Positions 1 to 6,134 of a DNA stretch of 10,144 nt are shown here, in pieces. How positions within the stretch are numbered: position 1 is the stretch's first letter; the number at the start of each line of letters is the position of its first letter. The notes under the pieces are model-generated. The model worked only from the letters and a program-made list of their open reading frames with translations, was not told where the DNA came from and did not search any database. A program made the position numbers and the translations under genes. Origin of the DNA: Stramenopiles sp. TOSAG23-2 (lineage: Eukaryota > Sar); contig LT650040.1 in the NCBI GenBank assembly GCA_900128395.1, positions 1 through 10,144 of the forward strand, given 5' to 3'.

Positions 1-311
1 TTACTAATATCCATAATCGGCATATTTTGATAAAATTACTCTATTATAATGCTATTTCTTTGCTAATATTTTCGGAAAATCTACCGTGCCAGCATGCTGG
101 CATGCCCTAAGGCATGCACAAATAAAAAAGGAGGGGCGGCATTTTCATTGTTGTTATAGATTCATATATATAAAAAGAAATAAATGCTAAGAGACGCTCA
201 CTTGTAATTCCAACCTACAAACATCGTAAATATATATATATATATAAGATATACAAGATATATCTATCTATACATATACATATATCTACGATTATATTAT
301 ACTGTTGTACA
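1..311. other. Upstream region of gene 1
   Basis: This AT-rich stretch holds no convincing gene; the longest open frame from the left edge is about 35 codons without codon character. It contains the palindrome cluster at 87-117, an A/G-rich segment near 124-140, a TATA-like tract at about 164-176, and a long TA microsatellite from about 229 to 246 followed by further TATC/ATAC-rich DNA up to the start codon. The promoter and 5' UTR of the gene at 312 presumably lie here, but no single core element can be named with confidence. Confidence 0.5.
87..117. repeat. Adjacent palindromes in the upstream region of gene 1
   Basis: A perfect 16-bp palindrome (tgccagcatgctggca, 87-102) runs straight into a second inverted repeat in which gcatgcc (100-106) and ggcatgc (111-117) are separated by the four-base loop ctaa. 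The hexamer gcatgc occurs twice (92-97 and 112-117). The block is GC-rich inside strongly AT-rich DNA and lies about 200 bases before the start codon. It could be a binding site for a dimeric regulator or a small hairpin; the sequence alone does not decide. Confidence 0.6.
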
Positions 312-2615
312 ATGCATCACCTTATGCAATATATAGTGGTATTGTTCGTTATTTTAATTTCTATTATTGTAAATGTACATGCACACTCAGTACGTAACTA
401 TGTAGCAATAACGGACTCTGCACCAGGAACACCTAAAGTTACAGGTATCAAAGTGTTACAAACGTTATTCAAAGTATTGCAAATAACAAATGTAGATCCG
501 CAAGAATGTGTAAAGGATATCACTGGTGCAGGCGTACATTTTCGTGATTTTGCTGATGATCTTCATAATAAAGATTTTAAAACAGGTATTGATTCATTAG
601 AGAAAGGTATTTCTTCTTTATCTTCGTCTGTTAGTGGGTGTGGTGTACAGGAAGTGCAAACAAAGTTGGATGCACTAGCACTTGCAATTAAATTCGCAAA
701 AATATCAAAGTTAGATGATGCAGTGAAGATTGTCGTTGGTGCATCTGATCTATGGACCAATATCGAAGTGTTGGCAAAAGCAGCAAAAGATGGTGATGCA
801 TCTGGTATTGGAAATGCTATAGGTAAATTATTAAGTAAATGGACCCAAGTCACGGGAGGTTGTAAAAAGAAAAAAGGATGTCTTATGGTCGACGGTGTTA
901 TTCGTATCATACAAACAGTCGCAAAGGATTTAGGCCCATGTGAAAATGCATTATCGCCAATTGTTAACGATATGGAATCGGTGGCTGGTGATTTTAGGAA
1001 AGAAGATTATTCAAAAGCTATTAAAGATTTAGCAACGACGTTAGAAAAAACTGGAGAAGCATTACAAAGTGACTCGTGTGGGTTGAAAAATATGGGAGAA
1101 TTAATTGGTAAACTTTCACCAAAACTAGGAAAAGCAATTGTAAAAGTTGAGAAAAGCAAAGATGTTGCAATTATTGTCGGCACGGCAAATGTATATGATG
1201 CAATTTTTAAAGCTGTTGAAGCAATTACAAAAGGCGATTTTAGATCTTTCGGTATGCAAATTGGTACATTATTGCGTCAACTCCGTGCCTCTCATTGTAG
1301 TACAAAAGCATGTGTTGTTGTAGAAGGTATTATGGCAAGTGTGCAAATGGAAAGTAGTGATTTTGATAGTTGCATGAAAGATGCCGATGGTAGTTGGAAA
1401 TATATTACGGAAGCGATGGGTTATTTTAAAGGCCGTTATCCAATTCATGGTGCAAAATTATTAGGACAAGCATTTGTTAAATTAGCTGATGCAGTCGAAG
1501 ATTGCAATGTCCCTAAAATTGCTAAAGTGGCAGAGCAAATGTTTACAAAATTAAATGACAATACGATATCAAATGATATTGGCACCGTAGTGCAAGTATT
1601 AGTAGACAGCGCCGATGTGACCCATGATATGAATAAAGCTATATTAGATTTCCACAGTGAAAATTGGGCTGGTCTAGGAGGAGATTTGCATACGTTTGCA
1701 ACATTTTTAAGCGATGCAAAGTGTAATTCAGTTGCATGCAAAGTGGTAGAAGGAATATTGAATGCTGGTGGCGTTGCATTAAAAGATTTAAAAGGATGCG
1801 AAGCTGATATTAAAAAATCTATCAATGGATTTTCATATGGTGCACAACAATTTGAAGATAAGAAATTTGGAGATGCAGTAAAAAGTTGGGCTGGGTCTTT
1901 AAATACCATTGCGCGCAGCGTCACCGATTGCGGATTAGACAATGAAATTAAATACATAGAGCAAGAAGCAAATGTGTTAGGATATGCAAATGCATCTACT
2001 AAAATTGGAGATGATTTTGCAATTTTAGTCCATGGCGTCGATTTTTACAAAGAATTGTATGCCACGGTGAAAGATATGAAAGATCATGATTATCGTGGTG
2101 CCGGTGGCAATTTACAAAAAGTGATGAATCAATTAGCCCAATGGACTGAAAAACATGCTTGTACAAGCGATTTTTGTTACATCGTTGTCGGTGTATTCCA
2201 ATTTTTGGGTGATATGGAAGGAAGTGTCAAAACATGCGAAGCAGATTTTAAAAATGCATTTGGTGATTTTAAAAGTGCATGGCATAGTTTTGCTGAGTCT
2301 CACGGTGGTATATTCCATTGGAAGAGAAATGAAGATGACATTCGTAAAGGTGTTAAACAAATTGGCGATGGTATGAAACTTGTCGCAAAAGGCGTTTCTG
2401 ATTGCCACCTTGAAGAATTTGCGGATATTTTGTCTAAACTTGCAATTAAACTTGGTATTGTCCCAGAAGTCGGTTGGATAGAAGAGATATTGCATATTGT
2501 AATTGAAGGTGTAAAAATAGAAAATGAAATTGGTGATGCATGTGATGATTTTGGAAATAAAAACTGGGTTGGTTTTGGATATAATGTTGCCAGATTGGTA
2601 AAGACATTGGTGTAA
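312..2615 (+). CDS. Secreted cysteine-periodic helical repeat protein
   Basis: I do not recognise this 767-residue protein as a named family. Residues 1-24 form a signal peptide: a short polar start, a hydrophobic core (IVVLFVILISIIV), and likely cleavage after the VHA at 22-24. No other membrane segment or GPI-type tail is visible, so it is probably exported or delivered to an endomembrane compartment. From Cys66 the chain consists of four units ending at Cys210, 354, 496 and 642, plus a truncated fifth unit. Each complete unit carries Cys-x43/45-Cys-x72/76-Cys-x4/5-Cys-x19-Cys, counting the shared boundary cysteine, on a helical, Lys/Asp/Gly-rich background. All cysteines lie after the signal peptide, which fits disulfide bonding in an oxidising compartment. 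One N-glycosylation sequon (NAS, near residue 571) is visible. The ATG at 312 is chosen because the signal peptide follows it directly. The gene is one uninterrupted exon. Function (wall, mucilage, adhesion or defence) is unknown. Confidence 0.9.
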   Translation: MHHLMQYIVVLFVILISIIVNVHAHSVRNYVAITDSAPGTPKVTGIKVLQTLFKVLQITNVDPQECVKDITGAGVHFRDFADDLHNKDFKTGIDSLEKGISSLSSSVSGCGVQEVQTKLDALALAIKFAKISKLDDAVKIVVGASDLWTNIEVLAKAAKDGDASGIGNAIGKLLSKWTQVTGGCKKKKGCLMVDGVIRIIQTVAKDLGPCENALSPIVNDMESVAGDFRKEDYSKAIKDLATTLEKTGEALQSDSCGLKNMGELIGKLSPKLGKAIVKVEKSKDVAIIVGTANVYDAIFKAVEAITKGDFRSFGMQIGTLLRQLRASHCSTKACVVVEGIMASVQMESSDFDSCMKDADGSWKYITEAMGYFKGRYPIHGAKLLGQAFVKLADAVEDCNVPKIAKVAEQMFTKLNDNTISNDIGTVVQVLVDSADVTHDMNKAILDFHSENWAGLGGDLHTFATFLSDAKCNSVACKVVEGILNAGGVALKDLKGCEADIKKSINGFSYGAQQFEDKKFGDAVKSWAGSLNTIARSVTDCGLDNEIKYIEQEANVLGYANASTKIGDDFAILVHGVDFYKELYATVKDMKDHDYRGAGGNLQKVMNQLAQWTEKHACTSDFCYIVVGVFQFLGDMEGSVKTCEADFKNAFGDFKSAWHSFAESHGGIFHWKRNEDDIRKGVKQIGDGMKLVAKGVSDCHLEEFADILSKLAIKLGIVPEVGWIEEILHIVIEGVKIENEIGDACDDFGNKNWVGFGYNVARLVKTLV
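507..2612 (+). repeat. Coding tandem repeat, 4 complete units and 1 partial
   Basis: Unit boundaries at the shared cysteine are 507-938, 939-1370, 1371-1796, 1797-2234 and 2235-2612 (partial), giving protein units of 144, 144, 142, 146 and about 126 residues. The last two intra-unit cysteines are always followed by exactly 19 residues before the next boundary cysteine (190-210, 334-354, 476-496, 622-642). The units have diverged heavily in amino acids outside cysteines and a few aromatic, glycine and aspartate positions, so this is an old duplication, not recent DNA-level expansion. The fifth unit has the second cysteine (698) after a longer spacing and stops before the Cys-x4-Cys pair. Confidence 0.85.
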
Positions 2616-2659
2616 AAAAAAGAATGTCCATTTGTGTAATACGCGAAGCGTCATGTTTT

Positions 2660-2702
2660 TTGTCAGTTTGTGTGGTGTGTGTGTATTGATGGTGTGTGTT
2701 TA
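2660..2702 (+). terminator. GT-rich tract after gene 1
   Basis: A run rich in GTGTGT starts about 45 bases after the stop codon of the secreted protein gene and continues to about 2702. Such G/U-rich sequence is typical of the downstream element that helps place poly(A) cleavage in many eukaryotes. No canonical AATAAA lies between the stop and this tract, so the assignment rests on position and composition only. Confidence 0.3.
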
Positions 2703-2896
2703 TTTTTATCGCATGTATGAGATTATTCGTATGATATATTTCTATTAGTGTTGCTAGTCGTCTATCATACTACATTATTATAGCTGGAGGCCTGGACCTG
2801 GACTGGAATGGTAGGCCAGCTGGATAATACCTGGTAGCTATCAGATAGCCGGGCTATCCAGCTATCTATTATTAGCTGTCGTCTGTCGTCTATTAT

Positions 2897-2924
2897 AGAT
2901 AGCTAGAGCTAGCTCTAGCTATCT
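2897..2924. repeat. Perfect 28-bp palindrome
   Basis: The 14-base arm agatagctagagct is followed directly, with no loop, by its exact reverse complement. Further agctagct words continue to about 2940, so alternative foldings are possible. A spacer-less perfect palindrome of this length could extrude a cruciform or mark an imperfectly copied repeat. There is no sign that it belongs to a gene. Confidence 0.85.
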
Positions 2925-3036
2925 CTAGCTAGCTAGCTCTACTGTATGCTGTATGTATCAGAGAGGATACATGTAGACTAATACTACGGAACCCCCGCTA
3001 TACATTATGGCAGCGATAATGGATAATGGTGATGGT

Positions 3037-3126
3037 GATAGCTGGATAGCCAGGATAGCCAGATAGCCTGGATAGCCTGGATAGACTACTGTATGTAGCC
3101 TGCCGGGCCTGGATAGCTGGATAGCC
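3037..3126. repeat. GATAG(C)(C)(T)G short tandem array
   Basis: Six 8-9-base units starting with gatag lie head to tail from 3037 to 3084 (starts at 3037, 3045, 3054, 3062, 3071 and 3080; the last is incomplete). After a 27-base gap, two more follow at 3112-3126. The 15-base word gatagctggatagcc occurs at 3037-3051 and again at 3112-3126. Inverted copies (ggctatcc) lie at 2852-2859, and a two-unit copy lies downstream of the trehalose gene at 9842-9855. Confidence 0.75.
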
Positions 3127-3336
3127 ACAGACGTGCAGACCACAGAAGTACTGGCAAGGAAAATCTCTGGTGTCCAGAGTACCACAGAAGTCTTGGGGAC
3201 CACATCTTCACTTGCACCAGTACAGTAATTATAACAGTACAGTATTATATTCTCCCTGTTTATGTTATTACACCAGTTATTGACGACAGCTAAGGACAGC
3301 AAAGCAGTTGCCAAAGAAAATTCTGAGTGTAACTAA
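3085..3336 (+). other. Coding-like fragment with a possible small intron
   Basis: A frame free of stops from 3085 reads through a Thr/Ser/Val-rich stretch in which TTEVL occurs twice and reaches codons SSLAP at 3205-3219. If a 57-base AT-rich segment beginning gtacag (3220) and ending accag (3276) is treated as an intron, the frame continues in phase through LLTTAKDSKAVAKENSECN to a stop at 3334-3336. The composition contrast between the putative exons and intron is the main support. There is no start codon in frame, the donor is a weak match, and the 5' part overlaps simple repeats, so this may be a relic or coincidence. Confidence 0.22.
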
Positions 3337-4065
3337 TAATTGTGAGGTGAGCCTGTGTGGCCCAGCTGGCGCGAGATCCGCATTTTTTACTGATTGATTT
3401 GAATGTTTAGCATATAAATAGCATTATAAAAATTATTTATTATTCTTATTCTAGAATTATAAAATCTTCAGGTCTTCAGCGAGACCGCTTCTTGATAGGA
3501 GAGTAAAATCATACCGTTAGAATACATATCCTATTCAATATATTTTTATTGGAGGTCTTTTCCCTGCAATATTTTTTAATTTTTAGATCAATTTCTCGCC
3601 CTGTGCCATCAATTTAACAGGTAAATAGCATTAAAGTTGCTATATACAGATAGAAGTCTTGAAGTGTTTGCTAAAACCTAATGAATTCGATATAGCATGG
3701 ACACACCATCCAACTACATCTCGTTTTACAAAATTCTTCTGAAATTTCCTGGCACTATATGCACTATATGCACTTTAAAAACAACATATAAATATACATA
3801 TAGACATATACGTTGGTGTAGATAATAAAACAAAAACATTACAAAATAACCAATCACAAGTACAATTAGATAAAATAAACCCTTTATCTTACGTACACAA
3901 AACAAAACACACATACATACATAGAAAACAAATACATATATATATATATTGTTTTTCTCCATAAACTTCGTTGATATAGAATTTCGTGTTTTTCATATTC
4001 AAATCGACGGTATAACAATATATAAAGCATATATACATATATTAACTGTATATATATACTATTCT
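3337..4065. other. AT-rich spacer before gene 2
   Basis: I see no gene here. It holds a short GC-rich patch (about 3351-3380, with palindromic ccagctgg), a TATA-like word near 3412, a 9-base tandem (gcactatat, two and a half copies near 3751-3773), an A/C-rich tract near 3895-3935, and a TA tract just before 3950. An aacaggtaaat word near 3616-3626 resembles a splice donor and could belong to a 5' UTR intron of gene 2, but no paired acceptor can be argued for. Confidence 0.4.
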
Positions 4066-4149
4066 AGCTATTTACAAAGTATTGGCGAAAGATTAAAAAC
4101 CCACAATACTTTAAAAAGGATATATCTAGGTAATTGCATTTTTGAATAA
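4066..4149 (+). pseudogene. Leucine-rich-repeat remnant just upstream of gene 2
   Basis: In the frame ending at the TAA at 4147-4149, the translation includes SIGERLKTHNTLKRIYL followed by GNCIFE. This matches the ribonuclease-inhibitor-type LRR pattern: a helix IGxxLKxNxTL leading into the strand LxxLxLxxNxI. It is only about one repeat long, has no in-frame ATG (the open stretch before it starts at a TTG), and its upstream codons degrade into TA-rich sequence, so it is best read as a gene relic. The nearly matching segment in the spacer after gene 2 (SIGKEFKTNDTLKY) strengthens the call. It ends 17 bases before the start of gene 2. Confidence 0.5.
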
Positions 4150-4166
4150 AATAATAAATAGAGATA

Positions 4167-5558
4167 ATGTTTAATTCTAATAATTCTGATGATAATGAAC
4201 AAAGTCTTTTAACGTCAACCAGTCCAACAGTATTAGACGATAATGAAACAAGCACACTTCGGTCCCTGCCGATTGATGCTAACATGACTATAATAAACGA
4301 TGATAAAGAAGGATCCCTTGCAACTCGAAGTGTAGATGCGATGCCGGCAGGAAACCTTACACTCTTCAATGCCGACGATAGCAACGATGATACTGTATAT
4401 AGATCATTATCCATATCGATGCAACCGACATTGTTCGCAGAGCCACAACTCCAACACAACAGCACAACACTGTTAGGGGGTAAGAGCGGACCAACTATGG
4501 AGCCCTATGAAATGGCAAATACAAAATTCAGCAGGTTACAACAAAAAGTACCTGATACCAATAACTTTAAAACTGATGCAATGGAAGTTGAAAATGATTT
4601 CACATTTGAAAGTTTCAGCGATAACAGCAAAGTAAGTGCAGCACCCGATAGTCTCGGTGCACCAGTGAAACCATCTTTCATAAATTATTGCGGAGACCAT
4701 TTTGATTATAATGGGACAGTAGAATATTTTCTCGAACAAATGGATCAAGTTTCTATTGAATGTTGCTGTGATTTATCATATAATAAACAAACATATGAAT
4801 TTGAAGTTCTTGCATATCCAACAGACCAAAAAATCCTATATGCAATTCAAATATATAGCGAACCTAAAAGAAATTGCCACGTAATTGAATTCCGTCGTTT
4901 AGATGGACCAGGATTCATATATCGTAATCATATTATGAGTGTATGGACAGCATTGAATAAACGTAACATTGGACCTGGAGTTTCAAGTAACGCGAGGCCT
5001 ATGATGCCAACGTTAAACATGGAAAGTCTGGATAAGGATGATGATTACAAAGTCAAAGCTGCTACTTTGTCACCAATGTTAAAAATGGTTGCATCTAAAT
5101 TATTAGATGTCAGTCGAACGGGACTTCAAATGCTTATCTCTGCAACAAAAGCAACTGCCACTCAAGATGCGTTAAAGGAGACAAAAGCGATGACAACTGT
5201 AATCGATGTTGCACTTGCTTCGGAAAATGCAGAAATTGATCGTTGCACTGGTGCTGTATTAAGAGAAGGAGTCATCATGCATCATGAAGAAATCAAACAA
5301 AGAATAATTGATCTTGTCATTGAAAAACTTACGAAAACCTTGTCAAAAGACATTTCGCTGCAAAAGGAAATTGTAGAAGTACAACGTAATTATATTGCTG
5401 TATTGTTTAATTTATGCCAAATTAACAATGGTGCATATCATGATACGTTAAGAGAGAAAGGTGCTCTTATAGTTGTAGGCAAAATCATTGCTAGTACAGA
5501 ATGCAAAAGGTTAGAAAATAACGCGAAAAATGTTGCTACATTATTAAAGCCATTTTAA
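4167..5558 (+). CDS. KA1-like and armadillo-like domain protein, function unknown
   Basis: This 463-residue single-exon gene starts at the first ATG after an in-frame TAA at 4155-4157. Residues 1-165 are rich in Ser, Thr, Asn and Asp and probably disordered. Residues 171-265 form a compact alpha/beta region opening with FINYCGDHFDYNGTVEYFLE and containing alternating strands and the stretch VIEFRRLDGPGFIYRNHI before a helix with Trp260. This layout resembles the kinase-associated KA1/Ssp2-type fold, where a strand ending in (V/I)EF.R..G is followed by a helix; the match is by pattern only. Residues about 290-463 are helical, and the last part (NYIAVLFNLCQINNG, then REKGALIVVGKI) reads like armadillo-type repeats. 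There is no signal peptide, membrane segment or kinase catalytic domain, so a cytosolic or membrane-peripheral adaptor or regulator is the likeliest role. LRR remnants lie on both sides of the gene. Confidence 0.85.
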   Translation: MFNSNNSDDNEQSLLTSTSPTVLDDNETSTLRSLPIDANMTIINDDKEGSLATRSVDAMPAGNLTLFNADDSNDDTVYRSLSISMQPTLFAEPQLQHNSTTLLGGKSGPTMEPYEMANTKFSRLQQKVPDTNNFKTDAMEVENDFTFESFSDNSKVSAAPDSLGAPVKPSFINYCGDHFDYNGTVEYFLEQMDQVSIECCCDLSYNKQTYEFEVLAYPTDQKILYAIQIYSEPKRNCHVIEFRRLDGPGFIYRNHIMSVWTALNKRNIGPGVSSNARPMMPTLNMESLDKDDDYKVKAATLSPMLKMVASKLLDVSRTGLQMLISATKATATQDALKETKAMTTVIDVALASENAEIDRCTGAVLREGVIMHHEEIKQRIIDLVIEKLTKTLSKDISLQKEIVEVQRNYIAVLFNLCQINNGAYHDTLREKGALIVVGKIIASTECKRLENNAKNVATLLKPF

Positions 5559-5590
5559 AGTAATTTGGCGGAAATGGTAAATCGGGTCGG

Positions 5591-5602
5591 GTACACGTGT
5601 AC
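5591..5602. repeat. 12-bp palindrome with CACGTG core
   Basis: gtacacgtgtac is a perfect palindrome lying 33 bases after the stop codon of gene 2, followed by a partial copy (acgtgtatatac). CACGTG is the classic E-box/G-box recognised by bHLH and bZIP proteins. Its position suggests a 3' UTR location or a distal site for the downstream gene. A regulatory role is possible but not shown. Confidence 0.4.
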
Positions 5603-5640
5603 GTGTATATACATTTATATAATGATGATATTATATTTGT

Positions 5641-5922
5641 ATGGATTTGCGTAAGTTAATATTTTGGTACAAAGTATTGGTGATGCAACTCACGAAAACA
5701 ATACAGGCGGTACTATGGTTATTACTGTGAATTATTATTACAAACGTACAATACATTGAAGGAATTGAACGTATCTAATAATAATAATATTACTGATGAA
5801 AAAAGTATTGGTAAAGAATTTAAAACGAACGATACATTAAAGTATTAAAAGCGAGTAATACATTAATGCAATTGTTTATGCAGTATCGGAAAAGACACCC
5901 AGGGAGAGCGGTAGTACAGTAA
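5641..5922 (+). pseudogene. Broken leucine-rich-repeat gene remnant
   Basis: Pieces of ribonuclease-inhibitor-type LRR appear in all three + frames, in order. MDLRKLIF starts at the ATG at 5641. SIGDATHENNT (5673-5705) is in a second frame. LQTYNTLKELNVSNNNNIT then SIGKEFKTNDTLKY (5738-5845) are in a third frame, ending at TAA 5846. LKASNTL (5845-5865) resumes in a fourth reading one base back, running to a stop at 5920-5922. The distance from TLKEL to the next TLKY is 27 residues, close to the 28-residue RI-type period. Frame changes in the middle of the motif pattern show that it is no longer a working gene. Introns could rescue some joins but not the one-base shift at 5845. Complete LRR relatives would be expected elsewhere in the genome. 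Confidence 0.6.
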
Positions 5923-5932
5923 TATAAAGGAG

Positions 5933-6134
5933 ATGGATCAATCAGGTATATATCAACGATTGGAAAATATCGAGGATGTTGATATATATACTAAATAAAT
6001 GAACAAATACCATTCGTTGTATGATAGCAGCTACAAGTGAAGCAACATTAATTTGTATCGATATACAGGATGGAAAGATGATAAAAACGAAATGGAAAAG
6101 AGAGACATATGCAAATGCATATGTTGGTGAATGA
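5933..6134 (+). pseudogene. Chain of short coding-like frames, possible gene relic
   Basis: A 21-codon frame from the ATG at 5933 (reading LENIEDVDIYTK before a TAA at 5996) is followed by a 37-codon frame from the ATG at 6021 (reading ATSEATLICIDIQDGKMIK and ending at TGA 6132). Both have codon and residue make-up more like protein than like the TA-rich spacer around them, and they directly follow the LRR relic. They may be the decayed 3' part of the same gene. I recognise no domain in them, and short open frames do occur by chance, so confidence is low. Confidence 0.22.

Larger units (their letters stand above)
2780..3330. other. GC-richer repeat island in the intergenic spacer
   Basis: Base composition changes visibly here: the flanks are AT-rich, while this block is close to balanced and dominated by short words such as gatagcc, cctgg, agct and ctagct. 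It includes the 28-bp palindrome at 2897-2924, the near-perfect inverted repeat gatagcc-g-ggctatc at 2844-2858, the GATAG tandem array at 3037-3126, and the hairpin ctctgg-tgt-ccagag at 3165-3179. A direct repeat, accacagaagt, occurs near 3140 and 3180. No transposase-like frame, clear terminal inverted repeats or target-site duplication could be defined, so its origin is open. Confidence 0.55.

Noticed and set aside
1445-1957. 170-codon minus-strand frame inside the secreted protein gene
   Set aside because: It lies wholly opposite the repeat-bearing gene, whose frame has a signal peptide and periodic cysteines; it is a shadow frame.
2133-2654. 173-codon minus-strand frame over the 3' end of gene 1
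   Set aside because: Antisense to the last repeats of a well-supported gene, with Phe/Ile/Asn-rich translation typical of antisense reading of AT-rich coding DNA.
2958-3314. Minus-strand 118-codon frame across the repeat island
   Set aside because: The translation reflects the short repeats (YPGYPGY, LAILAIQLS), with no domain and no other coding signs; better explained as repeats reading open by chance.
3726-3962. 78-codon minus-strand frame before gene 2
   Set aside because: Dominated by Tyr/Val/Ile/Cys from CA/TA repeats; no support as a protein.
3949-4065. Plus-strand frame from a TTG at 3949 as a 66-residue gene
   Set aside because: It has no ATG and its first two thirds are TA-rich, low-complexity translation. 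Only the terminal LRR-like part is retained, as a relic.
5560-5575. E2F-like word tttggcgg just after gene 2
   Set aside because: A single short match in a 3' flank with no partner site; expected by chance.
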